A stretch of DNA of 58,263 bases from Ignavibacteria bacterium (GCA_016873805.1 VGVZ01000022.1:1-58263), one strand, 5' to 3'; positions 25,620 to 35,571 are shown, counted from the stretch's first letter. Translations and numbers: made by a program. Notes: generated by a model not told the origin, from the letters alone.

Positions 25620-26576
25620 ATGGGTTTTGGAAATGTGTTTGAAAAGTTCAGGTCGGGTCTGACGAAGACACGCGATTCCTTTGTCGGAAAAGTACAACGC
25701 ATCGTGACGGCGAAAAGTACGATCGACCAGGAAATGATCGACGATCTTGAGGAAGTTTTGATCGGGAGCGACGTCGGTGTGGAAGCGACGGGGGTTATTA
25801 TCGAGCGCATTCAACGACGCGTGAAAGAAGAGAAATACACCTCTCCCACTGAACTCACAAACCTGCTTCGAGATGAGATCGCAAACGTTCTGCGAGGAGA
25901 GAGTCCTCAGGATCGGGGAGGCGTGATCGTGAATGAGGGTCAGCGCCCCTTTGTCGTGATGATCGTGGGGGTGAATGGTGTTGGGAAGACAACCACGATT
26001 GGCAAAATGGCAAACCACTTCCGTGAGGAGGGATTGCGCGTGCTGATTGGAGCCGCCGACACGTTTCGAGCGGCAGCGAACGAACAGCTCGAGGTCTGGG
26101 CCCGTAAGGCGCACGTAGACATTGTGCAGCAAAGGCGGGGAGCCGATCCGGCGGCCGTCGCATTCGATACTGTCGCGTCGGCCAAGGCACGGAATCTCGA
26201 TGTTGTGATCATCGACACGGCAGGGCGACTGCACACGAAGACAAATCTGATGGAAGAGCTCAAAAAGATCAAGCGCGTGCTGGAGAAGCAAACGCCGGGC
26301 GCACCACATGAAACGCTTCTTGTACTCGACGCCACAACGGGTCAGAACGGGCTTCAGCAAGTACGGCAATTCGCCGACGCAATCGGCCTGACCGGCATCG
26401 TGCTCACCAAGCTCGACGGGACGGCAAAAGGGGGAATCGTGCTCGCCATTGCCCGGGAACTCAAGGTCCCCGTGAAATATGTCGGCGTCGGGGAAAAGAT
26501 CGATGATCTGCAACCATTCGATGCTCGCGCCTATGTCGATGCGATGTTCGACGGGCGATCGAGTTCTTTGTCTTGA
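25620..26576 (+). CDS. ftsY: Signal recognition particle receptor FtsY
   Basis: GTPase that docks SRP-ribosome complexes at the membrane. ATG 25620 is chosen for AGGAG about 6 nt upstream and gives 318 aa, a short form without the long acidic A domain of E. coli FtsY. The N domain helix bundle (1-95) precedes the G domain with [36 protein letters not shown] and [10 protein letters not shown], and closes with [12 protein letters not shown]. Confidence 0.97.
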   Translation: MGFGNVFEKFRSGLTKTRDSFVGKVQRIVTAKSTIDQEMIDDLEEVLIGSDVGVEATGVIIERIQRRVKEEKYTSPTELTNLLRDEIANVLRGESPQDRGGVIVNEGQRPFVVMIVGVNGVGKTTTIGKMANHFREEGLRVLIGAADTFRAAANEQLEVWARKAHVDIVQQRRGADPAAVAFDTVASAKARNLDVVIIDTAGRLHTKTNLMEELKKIKRVLEKQTPGAPHETLLVLDATTGQNGLQQVRQFADAIGLTGIVLTKLDGTAKGGIVLAIARELKVPVKYVGVGEKIDDLQPFDARAYVDAMFDGRSSSLS

Positions 26577-26591
26577 AGCTGCGAGACATCT

Positions 26592-27611
26592 ATGAAACTA
26601 TCGTCCACAACTTATGATCTGAAACTCAAGCATACGTTTACCATTGCGCGAAGCTCGAGGGAGATGGAGACAGTGGTGATTGTCGAACTCGCGCACGATG
26701 GGATCGTCGGTTTTGGAGAAGCGTCACCCTCCAGACGGTACGGGGAATCGGTCGAATCGATTCACGCGTTCCTCTCCCGGCTCGAACTTGGACAATTTCG
26801 CGATCCCTTTCAGCTCGAGGCGATCCTGAATTATGTCGATCAACTGGAAGAGGGGAATTCCGCTGCAAAGGCTTCTGTTGATATCGCCCTGCATGATTGG
26901 ATCGGCAAGAAGCTGAACATCCCCCTCTATCAGTATTGGGGACTCGACAAAGCAAGAGCTCCGCTGACATCATTTACAATCGGCATCGACCGGGCCGAAG
27001 TGATCGAGCAAAAAGTCAGGGAGGCGGAGGAATATCCAATCCTCAAAATTAAGCTGGGCTTGGATAATGATGAGGAAATCATGAAGACGATCCGCGGAGT
27101 GACGAAGAAAACACTGCGGGTCGATGCCAACGAGGGTTGGAGGAACAAGGAGATCGCGGTCGAGAAGATCAAATGGCTTGAACAGGAGGGAGTCGAATTT
27201 GTCGAACAACCGATGCCTGCGTCCGACCTTGCGGGCACGGCATGGGTGAGGGAACGAGTCGCTCTCCCATTGATTGCCGACGAGAATTCCATCCGACTGT
27301 GTGATGTCCCGAAACTGCAGGGCGTATTCGACGGAATCAATATCAAGCTGATGAAATGCACCGGCTTGCGGGAAGCGCATCGCATGATCTCGACCGCCCG
27401 GGCGTGCGGACTGAAAATTATGATGGGCTGCATGATCGAGACCTCGGTGGCAATATCCGCCGCGGCCCATCTTTCACCCTTGATCGACTATGCGGACCTG
27501 GATGGGAACGTCCTCACCTCGAATGATCCCTTCGCGGGAGTCACCATCGAAAATGGAAAGTTGGTCCTTCCCGATCACCCGGGAACCGGGGCGGTGAGGA
27601 GAAGTGCTTAG
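26592..27611 (+). CDS. L-Ala-D/L-Glu epimerase-like dipeptide epimerase (enolase superfamily)
   Basis: Predicted to epimerise L-Ala-D-Glu or other dipeptides released from murein. The 339-aa protein has the muconate-lactonising subgroup arrangement: KIKLG with the paired lysines, metal ligands in RVDANEGW, FVEQP and IADEN, and the second catalytic Lys in INIKLMKCTG. A DLDGN motif near the C-terminus matches the Asp-x-Asp that binds the dipeptide amino group in this family. The specific dipeptide cannot be read from sequence. Confidence 0.88.
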   Translation: MKLSSTTYDLKLKHTFTIARSSREMETVVIVELAHDGIVGFGEASPSRRYGESVESIHAFLSRLELGQFRDPFQLEAILNYVDQLEEGNSAAKASVDIALHDWIGKKLNIPLYQYWGLDKARAPLTSFTIGIDRAEVIEQKVREAEEYPILKIKLGLDNDEEIMKTIRGVTKKTLRVDANEGWRNKEIAVEKIKWLEQEGVEFVEQPMPASDLAGTAWVRERVALPLIADENSIRLCDVPKLQGVFDGINIKLMKCTGLREAHRMISTARACGLKIMMGCMIETSVAISAAAHLSPLIDYADLDGNVLTSNDPFAGVTIENGKLVLPDHPGTGAVRRSA

Positions 27612-27612
27612 G

Positions 27613-27819
27613 ATGTTTTTCAGGAGACCCAAATACCGGCGGTTTGATTATGAGCCGCGCTTCTATCAGCCGGAACGCGATCCGGGCGAGAAGTTTCGCG
27701 AGAGGATGCAAAGAGAAATGCGTCGCGCGCGAAAGAAGCGAAAGCCGATCTTTCTCTGGGTCGCCGTCTTTGCACTTATCATCTATTTCTACCTCTACGT
27801 GAGCGGCATCATCCGCTGA
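27613..27819 (+). CDS. Small single-pass membrane protein
   Basis: No function is known to me. The 68-aa protein (71 aa if the GTG at 27604 is used) starts MFFRRPKYRRFDYEPRFYQP, continues with a very basic stretch (MQREMRRARKKRKP), and ends in one membrane helix (IFLWVAVFALIIYFYLYV). Topology is probably N-terminus inside. It overlaps the end of the epimerase gene region and lies 1 nt before mutL, so it is probably cotranscribed. Confidence 0.75.
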   Translation: MFFRRPKYRRFDYEPRFYQPERDPGEKFRERMQREMRRARKKRKPIFLWVAVFALIIYFYLYVSGIIR

Positions 27820-27820
27820 T

Positions 27821-29659
27821 ATGTCCACCAAGATCTGCATACTCGACCAGGATATCGCGAACAAGATCGCCGCCGGCGAAGTCATCCAGCGTCCGGCATC
27901 GGCCGTCAAGGAACTGCTGGAAAATGCAGTAGATGCCGGAGCACGCAGCGTCACCGTTGTGGCGAAGGAGGCAGGGAGGTCTCTCATCCAGGTCGTCGAT
28001 GATGGTGAGGGGATGCTTCGCGACGACGCGCTGCTCTGTTTTCAGAGACATTCGACCAGCAAGATCGTCGCCGCTGAGGATTTGGAAAATATCCGCACAC
28101 TCGGATTCCGAGGCGAAGCGCTCGCTTCGATTGCCGCAGTTGCCCAGGTGGAGATCAAGACGCGGACGAAGTCTGATGAGACGGCGGTGTCTCTCCGGAT
28201 CGAAGGGAGCAAACTCATCGAGGAGTCCCGGGTCGCCGGCCCAATCGGAACCTCTATGGCCGCGCGCAATCTGTTCTTCAATACCCCGGCGCGTCGGCAG
28301 TTCCTCAAGACCAACGCCACCGAGCTTCGGAACATAACCGAGACGGTCACACGCGTGGCGCTTGCCTATCCCGAAATCGCTTTTCGCTATTACCATGACG
28401 ACACGGAGATCTACAATCTCTCATTTGGCAGCGAGGAACAGCGCCTGCGGGCGATTCTTGGAGACCCCCAATTCGATCAGTTGATCCCGGTGGCGGAGTC
28501 GACGCCGTATCTGCGGATTTCCGGATTCGTCGGTCGCCCAACCTTTTTCCGGAAGAGCAGGGCGGAACAGTATCTGTACTTGAATAGGCGGTTCATTGTC
28601 AGCAAGGCACTCAATCACGCCGTCTATCACGCCTATGAACATCTTCTGGAGAAAGGGTCTTTTCCGTTTTTCCTCCTCAACCTGACCATTGATCCCCGAC
28701 ACGTCGATGTCAACGTCCATCCGTCGAAGATGGAGGTGAAGTTTGAGAATGAATCGAATGTCTATCGTGCCGTGCTCTCAGCGGTCCGCCACGCGCTGGG
28801 CGCGCACGATCTTCCGCAGAGCGTCGACCTCGAGAAGGAGACCCGAATGCCGGTTTCCGTCAGCAGGTTGAACACTCCCGGAGAGGACCCGCGCGGCGCA
28901 TCGGCCTTCCCTGGATCTGCAAGATCGTTCGGTCGTGGGGAGCACGCACGCGCAACTCGTCTCGATGCCCTGTTTCAAGAAGGGGACCCCGAGGGTGTTG
29001 CCATCAACTCTTTCGGGTTGCGAAAAGAGGCCGCAGATCGCCTCTACGCGCACGCCGGCAGAATCGACGAGCTGGATGATGGACACCGTGAAACGCGTCC
29101 GATCTGGCAACTCCATAACAAGTATATCCTGTCGCAGGTCAGGACGGGCATCATCATCATCGATCAACATGTCGCGCATGAGCGCATCTTGTATGAGAAA
29201 GCGGTCGCGGGATTCGAAAACAATCTCCCATCCACCCAACAGCTTCTGTTTCCACAGACTGTCGAGCTGACGGCATCGGACTATGCCCTGGTTGAAGAGT
29301 TGCAGCCGCATCTCCAGGGACTCGGGTTCGGCTTGAAGCTGTTCGGGAAGAATACGATTGTCATCGAAGGAATCCCCGTTGACGTGCGTGTCGGAAACGA
29401 AAGACGAATTCTTCAGGATGTTCTCGATGAATACCGCCACATCGAACAGGAAGTGAAGCTCGACGTGAGGGATCGTTTAGCGAAATCATTTGCGTGCAAG
29501 GCGGCGATCAAGGCAGGCGACAGGCTGAAGCCGGAGGAGATGGTCCATCTGGTCGATCAGCTCTTCGCGACGTCGATGCCCTATGTCTGTCCGCACGGGC
29601 GACCGGTGGTGATCAGACTTTCCATAGAAGAATTGGATAAACGCTTTGGACGAACGTAG
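27821..29659 (+). CDS. mutL: DNA mismatch repair protein MutL
   Basis: Links mismatch recognition by MutS to strand incision. The 612-aa protein has the GHKL ATPase domain: KIAAGEVIQRPASAVKELLENA, DDGEGM, RHSTSKI and GFRGEALASIAAV. The C-terminal domain keeps endonuclease-type motifs: DQHVAHERILYE from residue 448 (DQHAxxExxxxE form), ACKAAIKAG and CPHGRP. It is therefore predicted to nick DNA itself, as in bacteria without MutH. It lies directly upstream of the mutase gene. Confidence 0.97.
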   Translation: MSTKICILDQDIANKIAAGEVIQRPASAVKELLENAVDAGARSVTVVAKEAGRSLIQVVDDGEGMLRDDALLCFQRHSTSKIVAAEDLENIRTLGFRGEALASIAAVAQVEIKTRTKSDETAVSLRIEGSKLIEESRVAGPIGTSMAARNLFFNTPARRQFLKTNATELRNITETVTRVALAYPEIAFRYYHDDTEIYNLSFGSEEQRLRAILGDPQFDQLIPVAESTPYLRISGFVGRPTFFRKSRAEQYLYLNRRFIVSKALNHAVYHAYEHLLEKGSFPFFLLNLTIDPRHVDVNVHPSKMEVKFENESNVYRAVLSAVRHALGAHDLPQSVDLEKETRMPVSVSRLNTPGEDPRGASAFPGSARSFGRGEHARATRLDALFQEGDPEGVAINSFGLRKEAADRLYAHAGRIDELDDGHRETRPIWQLHNKYILSQVRTGIIIIDQHVAHERILYEKAVAGFENNLPSTQQLLFPQTVELTASDYALVEELQPHLQGLGFGLKLFGKNTIVIEGIPVDVRVGNERRILQDVLDEYRHIEQEVKLDVRDRLAKSFACKAAIKAGDRLKPEEMVHLVDQLFATSMPYVCPHGRPVVIRLSIEELDKRFGRT

Positions 29660-29683
29660 CATGCAACAGGTGAGGGAGCGATC

Positions 29684-31348
29684 ATGATCTACGACGAGAA
29701 AAGAATGAACACCGAGAAGAAGAAGTGGGAACACAATGTTCGCTCGGCGGGCCGGATGCGTGAAGCGGTCTTTACGACCGTGAGCGGCGCGCCGGTAGAG
29801 ATGCTGTACACACCCGATGATATTGCGCATCTCGATTTCGTTCGTGATATCGGGTACCCGGGAGAATTCCCGTATGCACGCGGCATCCACCCGACGATGT
29901 ACCGTGGACGTTTGTGGACAATGAGGCAGTTTGCAGGATTCGGGACGCCGGAGGATACAAACAAGAGGTATCACTATCTCCTTGATCACGGACAAACAGG
30001 ACTCTCCGTCGCATTCGATCTTCCGACGCTGATGGGCCGCGACGCGGACGATCCGCTTTCGGTCGGAGAAGTCGGGATCTGTGGCGTGGCTGTCAGTTCC
30101 CTTGCGGATATGGAGATTCTCTTTCGAGAGATCAATCTTGGAGAGATATCGACCTCGATGACAATCAACGCTCCTGCACTCATGGTCATGTGCTTTTATC
30201 TCGCCGTGGCCGAGAAGCAGGGTGTCGACTTCACGCGGCTGCGAGGCACAATCCAGGCCGACATCCTCAAAGAATACATTGCGCAAAAGGAGTGGATCTA
30301 TCCCCCCGTACCTTCGATGAAGCTTATCATCGACATGTTTGAATACATGAACAGGGAAGTCCCGCAGTGGAATCCGATTTCCGTGAGCGGCTATCACATC
30401 CGGGAGGCCGGCTCGACCGCGGCGCAGGAACTCGCGTTCACTCTCGCCGATGGATTCGCATACGTGGAGGCCGGCATTGAAAGGGGATTGGACGTTGATG
30501 AGTTTGTCCCACGCATATCGTTCTTCTTCAATGCGCATATGGATTTCTTTGAGGAGATCGCGAAGTACCGGGCAGCCCGACGAATCTGGGCACGGAAACT
30601 CAGAGAGAAGTACGGCGCCAAAAACCCGCGGTCCTGGATGCTTCGGTTTCACACGCAGACGGCAGGTTGCTCGCTGACGGCTCAGCAGCCCGAAAACAAC
30701 ATCGTCCGAACGGCCTTCGAGGCCTTGTCGGGCGTTCTCGGCGGCACGCAATCCCTTCACACGAACTCGATGGATGAAACGCTGGCGTTGCCGTCGGAAA
30801 AAGCCGTGCGCATTGCCCTGCGTACCCAGCAAATCATTGCGCATGAAACAGGGGTGACCAATACGATCGATCCGCTTGCGGGCAGTTACTACCTTGAAAC
30901 CCTCACCAATCGGTTGGAGTCGGAGGCAGAGACCTATTTCGAACGGATTGAGGCGCTTGGGGGAATGATTCCGGCCATCGAAGCAGGTTTCCCGCAGAGG
31001 GAGATTGCGGACGCCGCGTACCGGTATCAACGTGAACTCGACCGAAAAGAAAAGATCATCGTCGGCGTGAATGATTTTGTTCAGGAAGATGAGAAGATCG
31101 AGATCCCGATTCTCGAAATATCCCCGGAGGTCGAAAAGAAGCAGAAACAGCGGCTGGCCGAAGTCCGGCATAGCCGAAATCGGGAAGATGTAAACGCGAA
31201 GATCAATGCGTTGAAAATCGCTGCCGCTGACGGCACGAACGTGATCCCCTCCCTGCTTGCATGCACCCGCGCCTACGTCACGCTGGGGGAGATGTGCCAC
31301 GCGCTGGCCGAAGTCTATGGAGTTTACGAAGAACCGGCGGTGTTCTAG
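29684..31348 (+). CDS. icmA: B12-dependent acyl-CoA mutase large subunit, isobutyryl-CoA mutase type
   Basis: Radical carbon-skeleton rearrangement of an acyl-CoA. The 554-aa protein has only the substrate-binding barrel; the B12-binding subunit is encoded separately at 35572. It resembles methylmalonyl-CoA mutase alpha, but two substrate-selecting positions differ. Where methylmalonyl-CoA mutase has RQY (Tyr89) and VRN (Arg207), this protein has WTMRQF with Phe83 and KEYIAQK with Gln201. Phe/Gln is the signature of isobutyryl-CoA mutase. The conserved His is in [12 protein letters not shown] split large-plus-small layout is also the known IcmA/IcmB form. Substrate is inferred, not shown. Confidence 0.85.
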   Translation: MIYDEKRMNTEKKKWEHNVRSAGRMREAVFTTVSGAPVEMLYTPDDIAHLDFVRDIGYPGEFPYARGIHPTMYRGRLWTMRQFAGFGTPEDTNKRYHYLLDHGQTGLSVAFDLPTLMGRDADDPLSVGEVGICGVAVSSLADMEILFREINLGEISTSMTINAPALMVMCFYLAVAEKQGVDFTRLRGTIQADILKEYIAQKEWIYPPVPSMKLIIDMFEYMNREVPQWNPISVSGYHIREAGSTAAQELAFTLADGFAYVEAGIERGLDVDEFVPRISFFFNAHMDFFEEIAKYRAARRIWARKLREKYGAKNPRSWMLRFHTQTAGCSLTAQQPENNIVRTAFEALSGVLGGTQSLHTNSMDETLALPSEKAVRIALRTQQIIAHETGVTNTIDPLAGSYYLETLTNRLESEAETYFERIEALGGMIPAIEAGFPQREIADAAYRYQRELDRKEKIIVGVNDFVQEDEKIEIPILEISPEVEKKQKQRLAEVRHSRNREDVNAKINALKIAAADGTNVIPSLLACTRAYVTLGEMCHALAEVYGVYEEPAVF

Positions 31349-31379
31349 CCGATCCCGCTGATTGAAACGGGGACTACCG

Positions 31380-32261
31380 ATGAAATCGTTCGTCGTCCTT
31401 GCTCGACCACATCATTGGGTGAAGAACGTATTCCTCTTCGCCCCGCTCGTCTTTTCGCAGCACCTCTTTGACGGCGAATACGTGAGCGCATCTATCATAG
31501 CCTTCGTCGTGTTCTGCCTTGTTTCCAGCGTCGTCTACACCGTCAATGACATTGCCGACCGGGATCTCGACCGGGCGCACCCGGTCAAGAGCCGCCGCCC
31601 CGTCGCGTCGGACGCCGTTTCACCTCGACAGGCGGCGATCTTTGCCATCCTCCTCACGGTCGTCGTGCTTCTCCTGGCTCGGAATATGCGTCCGGAATTT
31701 CAGATCGTTGTTGCTCTCTATTTCTTCGTCAACATCCTCTATACGTTCTGGCTGAAGCATATTCTTCTCGTCGATGTCTTCATCGTAGCGGCGGGGTTTA
31801 TGCTGCGCGTTCTCGCAGGAGCATTGGCGATCCACGTCGAGGTCTCGCACTGGCTCATCCTCTGTACGCTCTTCGTATCACTCTTCCTTGCGGTTTCCAA
31901 ACGCCGGGGGGAATTGATGCTGGTACAGAATTCCGTCGAGTTTTCCGGCCGCATAGTTCTCCGGGAATACGAACTCCCTTATCTGGATCAGATCATCACC
32001 ATCTCCGCGGCTGGAATGGCGATTTCGTACGCACTCTACACCGTCGCGGAACGAACCGTTTCGATGTTCGGAACGGAGAATCTGATCTTCACCACCGTCT
32101 TCGTGCTCTTCGGGATCTTTCGCTACATGCATCTCCTCAGAAAGCGGAGTACGGAGGACAATCCGACTTATCTGTTGTTGACCGATCCCGTGATGATCGT
32201 GAACATCGCTCTTTGGTTTCTTTCGTGCATTGCGATCATCTATTCGCGTCGCGTATTCTGA
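31380..32261 (+). CDS. UbiA-family prenyltransferase, decaprenyl-phosphate phosphoribosyltransferase-like
   Basis: Polytopic enzyme (293 aa, about eight membrane helices). The ATG at 31380 is preferred over a TTG 18 nt upstream. The first active-site loop NDIADRDLDRAHPVKSRRP matches the N-D-x2-D-x3-D-x2-H-P-x-K form of Rv3806c-type enzymes that move phosphoribose onto polyprenyl phosphate, rather than the ubiquinone or menaquinone enzymes. The second loop is KRRGELML. It may supply a polyprenyl-linked pentose for cell-surface glycans; partner genes are not in the window. Confidence 0.82.
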   Translation: MKSFVVLARPHHWVKNVFLFAPLVFSQHLFDGEYVSASIIAFVVFCLVSSVVYTVNDIADRDLDRAHPVKSRRPVASDAVSPRQAAIFAILLTVVVLLLARNMRPEFQIVVALYFFVNILYTFWLKHILLVDVFIVAAGFMLRVLAGALAIHVEVSHWLILCTLFVSLFLAVSKRRGELMLVQNSVEFSGRIVLREYELPYLDQIITISAAGMAISYALYTVAERTVSMFGTENLIFTTVFVLFGIFRYMHLLRKRSTEDNPTYLLLTDPVMIVNIALWFLSCIAIIYSRRVF

Positions 32262-32275
32262 GGGTTGATCACAGA

Positions 32276-33415
32276 ATGAAATATCCTGAACCAAAATCGC
32301 CGACACGCATTCGAGACATCGCCGCACCGAAACCGATCGTGGCAGTCGTTGAAACACGTCCCGAGACAATCCTGGACGATATTCAAAAAGCCATGGAGAT
32401 GGCAGGTGTTGAACAGGCGCTCACCCCCGGGAAGCCCACAATCCTGAAGGATAACATCTCGTGGCACTTTCCTTTTCCCGGCGCGAATACAACCCCGTGG
32501 CAACTTGAAGGAACGATCCTTGGACTGCGGACGTACGGCCACCGTGACCTCGTCTGCGTTCAGAATCAAACTGTGGTGACGGATGCCTTCAAGGGCGAGG
32601 ATCTCAACAAATACCGCCCGATCTTTGCGAGGTATGACGTTCCGGTGTTGTTCAATTTCAAGCCGGAGGACATTCGGTGGATTCCATATTCCCCCAGGCA
32701 CTCCCTTCTCGTTCTCGATCAGATCTATCCTGAAGGGATCTATCTCCCTGAATTCTTCCTCGGGAAGAACATCGTTCATCTCCCAACGGTGAAATGCCAT
32801 ATCTACACGACGACAACAGGGGCGATGAAGAACGCATTCGGGGGATTGCTGAACATCCATCGTCACTATACGCACACGTGGATTCATGAGACGCTGGTCG
32901 ATCTGTTGCTGATCCAGAGAGAAATCCATTCCGGTATCTTTGCCGTGATGGACGGGACAACGGCGGGTAACGGACCGGGTCCGCGCACCATGTACCCCGA
33001 AACGAAGAATGTCATTCTCGCCGGCGCAGACCAGGTGGCCATCGACGCCGTGGCGGCGAAGCTTATGGGTTTCGATCCGATGTCGATTGGATACATTGCC
33101 CTGGCACACGCGCGTGGATTGGGATGCGGGGATCCGCGATCAATCGAAGTCCGCGGGATCGATGTCAGCACCACCAATTGGCGCTTCAGCGTGGGCGACA
33201 ACAGCGCCAGCCGGATCGGCGACATTCTCTGGTACGGTCCCCTGAAACATCTCCAACATCTCTTTTTCCGCACGCCTCTCGTCCATCTTTTTGTGTTCGG
33301 CTCTGAATTCTATCACGACTACTACCGATGGCCCCTCAAGGATAGACGAATCTTCCGGCGCTGGACAAAAGAGAGTCAGTGGGGAAGACTGTTTGATTCG
33401 TACCCGTCTATCTAG
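32276..33415 (+). CDS. DUF362 domain-containing protein
   Basis: The 379-aa protein belongs to the DUF362 family, whose biochemical role is not settled. Recognisable features: ILKDNISWHFPFPGANT near residue 60 (family pattern of a Lys/Asn-Pro-type N-terminal strand), LPTVKCHIYTTTTGAMKN followed by AFGGL, VMDGTTAGNGPGP, and ILAGADQVAIDAVAAKLMGFDP. No 4Fe-4S ferredoxin tail is present, unlike some members. It lies 14 nt after the UbiA-family gene and is probably cotranscribed with it. Confidence 0.82.
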   Translation: MKYPEPKSPTRIRDIAAPKPIVAVVETRPETILDDIQKAMEMAGVEQALTPGKPTILKDNISWHFPFPGANTTPWQLEGTILGLRTYGHRDLVCVQNQTVVTDAFKGEDLNKYRPIFARYDVPVLFNFKPEDIRWIPYSPRHSLLVLDQIYPEGIYLPEFFLGKNIVHLPTVKCHIYTTTTGAMKNAFGGLLNIHRHYTHTWIHETLVDLLLIQREIHSGIFAVMDGTTAGNGPGPRTMYPETKNVILAGADQVAIDAVAAKLMGFDPMSIGYIALAHARGLGCGDPRSIEVRGIDVSTTNWRFSVGDNSASRIGDILWYGPLKHLQHLFFRTPLVHLFVFGSEFYHDYYRWPLKDRRIFRRWTKESQWGRLFDSYPSI

Positions 33416-33507
33416 CGTATCAGATCGTTCGCAGCTTCGATGGCAATGTTGTTGGTATCGCGGTTTTCCACATATGGCATTCCGACCGAGATGGTGATCA
33501 CGTACGC

Positions 33508-34389
33508 ATGACGAAAAGAACTGTCGCTGAATTCTATCTGTTTGTCTGCACGTTCATCTGGGGCGGGACGTTTGTCATCGTCAAGCAAGGTCTGGATGAT
33601 GCGTCTCCGCTGATGTTCATCGCTGTGCGGTTCGGCATCGCCTCGGTACTCTTCCTGCTATTCGCCTTCCGTCATCTCAAGAAAATCACATCGAAGGCGA
33701 TTCTCCACGGGAGCATTCTGGGGTTTCTCCTCTGGGTTGGGTTCGCGACGCAAACGATCGGCTTGCAGTATACGACGGCCTCGAAATCGGGATTCATCAC
33801 GGGTCTTCTCGTCATCTTCACCCCGCTCTTCCAGATTCTCATCGAACGGCGGCCGCCCAAAACCGGTAATATTCTCGGCATTATCCTGGTTGTCGTCGGA
33901 CTCTATCTTCTGACCAGTCCGGGAGGGTCTTCCTTCAACATCGGTGACGGCCTCACGCTGATCTGCGCCGCAGTGTTCGGTTTGTATATTGTCTACCTGG
34001 ACCTCTTCTCGAAGGAATCAAGCTTCTGGCAGCTGGCATTCATGCAATTTGTGCTGACCGCATTGCTGTCGACAATTGCATCTCCTTTCTTCGAGGTTCC
34101 CACGTTTGTCCTGACCGGAGATTTGCTCATTGGGCTGGCATATCTTGCGATTCTCGCGACAATTCTGACGTTGACGCTGCAAACCCGATATCAGAAGGAC
34201 ACCACACCGACACGGGCCGCAGTGATTTTTTCACTTGAACCGGTTGTGGCGGCCGCAGTGGCCTATTTCGCACTTGGCGAAACGATCGGAAATCTCGGGA
34301 TCATCGGGGGCTTCCTGATCGTATCGGGGTTGCTGATTTCCGAGCTCTCAGATCGCATCTTCGGAGCAAAAGGGAAAGCTCCGGAATAA
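33508..34389 (+). CDS. EamA/DMT-family transporter
   Basis: Predicted inner-membrane exporter (293 aa) with ten helices arranged as two EamA repeats of five. The first repeat shows the family pattern FIWGGTFVIVKQGLDD and FATQTIGLQYTTASKSGF; the second shows RAAVIFSLEPVVAAAVAYFALGE. The substrate is unknown; relatives export amino acids, nucleosides or metabolites. A 92-nt gap to the preceding DUF362 gene has no clear terminator. Confidence 0.92.
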   Translation: MTKRTVAEFYLFVCTFIWGGTFVIVKQGLDDASPLMFIAVRFGIASVLFLLFAFRHLKKITSKAILHGSILGFLLWVGFATQTIGLQYTTASKSGFITGLLVIFTPLFQILIERRPPKTGNILGIILVVVGLYLLTSPGGSSFNIGDGLTLICAAVFGLYIVYLDLFSKESSFWQLAFMQFVLTALLSTIASPFFEVPTFVLTGDLLIGLAYLAILATILTLTLQTRYQKDTTPTRAAVIFSLEPVVAAAVAYFALGETIGNLGIIGGFLIVSGLLISELSDRIFGAKGKAPE

Positions 34390-34443
34390 AGCATCCCAGG
34401 CCGTTGCGCTCCGCGGCAATTGTGTGACGAAGAAAAAAAAGAC

Positions 34444-34472
34444 TTGTGCCTTACTGAAGGAAGTTCTATATT
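34444..34472 (+). promoter_or_regulatory. Promoter for the small secreted protein gene
   Basis: TTGTGC (34444-34449), 17-nt spacer, TATATT (34467-34472). The predicted start is only about 0-2 nt from the ATG at 34481, which would give a leaderless or nearly leaderless mRNA. Confidence 0.6.
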
Positions 34473-34480
34473 TGACTCGT

Positions 34481-34894
34481 ATGAACATGCGCCTTCTTTC
34501 CATGCTCGCTCTCGTCGTTGCCGTGCTCGCGGTTCACGTGAGCGTTGCGCAGGTGATTAACGGAGCGATCGCTGCCGAGCCTCGTGAAAGTTACATCGTC
34601 TTGCGCTGGTATACGCTTGATGAGACCGGAGTCGACAAGTTTCAGGTCCTCCGTCGCGAAGCGACGCACGGTGATTTCACCGTGGTCGGAGAGGTAGCAC
34701 GAAAAGGGAGCAACTCGACCTACGAATACATCGACAGGTCGGTGTTCAAGTCGAACGGGAGGGTCTTCCAATACGTGGTTCGAGTGATAGGGTCCGGAGG
34801 AGTGATTTCTGAAGAACGGCAAACGAGTGTGTTGTATGGCCTGAGTTCGACCGCGCGGCGGACCTGGGGAAGCATCAAGTCGATGTTCCGATAG
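34481..34894 (+). CDS. Small secreted protein with a fibronectin III-like fold
   Basis: The 137-aa protein starts with a signal peptide (MNMRLLSMLALVVAVLAVHV, cleavage probably near Ala23). The mature part resembles one FN3-type beta-sandwich: SYIVLRWYTLDETGVDKFQV, a tyrosine-bearing EYIDRSVF, and VFQYVVRVIGSGG. Such single domains occur in many FCB-group secreted proteins. No type IX sorting domain is evident. It is probably periplasmic or surface-exposed with an unknown role. A promoter is directly upstream and a terminator directly downstream. Confidence 0.7.
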   Translation: MNMRLLSMLALVVAVLAVHVSVAQVINGAIAAEPRESYIVLRWYTLDETGVDKFQVLRREATHGDFTVVGEVARKGSNSTYEYIDRSVFKSNGRVFQYVVRVIGSGGVISEERQTSVLYGLSSTARRTWGSIKSMFR

Positions 34895-34923
34895 TTCTCC
34901 GGCACAATGATGTTTCACGACCG

Positions 34924-34953
34924 AAAGCGATATGAATAATGTCGCTTTTTTTG
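34924..34953 (+). terminator. Intrinsic terminator just before maf
   Basis: AAAGCGA (34924-34930) pairs with TCGCTTT (34942-34948), followed by a T-run to 34952. The maf ATG begins 5 nt later, so maf must depend on readthrough or on a promoter not recognised here. Confidence 0.75.
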
Positions 34954-34957
34954 TTGT

Positions 34958-35554
34958 ATGCCGAAAGCAAACCGAAGACCACTCATACTCGCATCGCGCT
35001 CACCGCGTCGCCGATTGCTGCTCAAGCAAATCGGATTGAATTTTCTCGTGCGACCCAGCACCGTCGATGAACGATTTCACGATCACGAATCCCCGCGGAG
35101 CGGTGCACTGCGCATCGCGGAGGAGAAGGCAATGGACGTTGCAGGACGATTTCGGCGAGGCATCGTGGTCGGAGCTGATACGATTGTCGTTGTCGGAAGG
35201 GAAGTCCTCGGTAAGCCGGAGACGAAACGGGAAGCACGGGCGATGTTGCGGAAGTTGAGCGGTCGGACGCATATCGTGTACACAGCGATCGTGCTCGTCG
35301 ACGTGGAGACGAAGAAGAAGACGTCTGAGGTCGCACGGACGAAGGTTCAATTCCGGAAGCTGACGACGGAGGAGATTGCTCTCTACGCGGCATCGGGCTC
35401 ACCAATGGACAAGGCAGGGGCGTACGGCATCCAGGATGATTACGGGGCGGTATTCGTTGAGAAGGTCGACGGCTGTTTCTACAATGTGGTTGGTTTTCCC
35501 CTCTCGCGGTTTCATCGCGCGTACGAAAAGCTACTGCGGGAGCTTCACCGATAA
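34958..35554 (+). CDS. maf: Maf-family nucleoside triphosphate pyrophosphatase
   Basis: Hydrolyses non-canonical or UTP/dTTP nucleotides to monophosphates. The 198-aa protein starts near [19 protein letters not shown], and has [22 protein letters not shown] and [11 protein letters not shown]. The SRSPRR and DKAGAYGIQ forms are those of the dTTP/UTP-type YhdE branch rather than the YceF branch. The ATG is 5 nt after a terminator T-run and lacks a clear Shine-Dalgarno site. The B12-binding subunit gene follows 17 nt later. Confidence 0.93.
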   Translation: MPKANRRPLILASRSPRRRLLLKQIGLNFLVRPSTVDERFHDHESPRSGALRIAEEKAMDVAGRFRRGIVVGADTIVVVGREVLGKPETKREARAMLRKLSGRTHIVYTAIVLVDVETKKKTSEVARTKVQFRKLTTEEIALYAASGSPMDKAGAYGIQDDYGAVFVEKVDGCFYNVVGFPLSRFHRAYEKLLRELHR

Positions 35555-35571
35555 CGAACTCAGAGGTTTGT

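Noticed and set aside
29486-31300. A 604-codon open frame antisense to mutL/icmA
   Set aside because: Opposite two well-supported genes and without family features; shadow frame.
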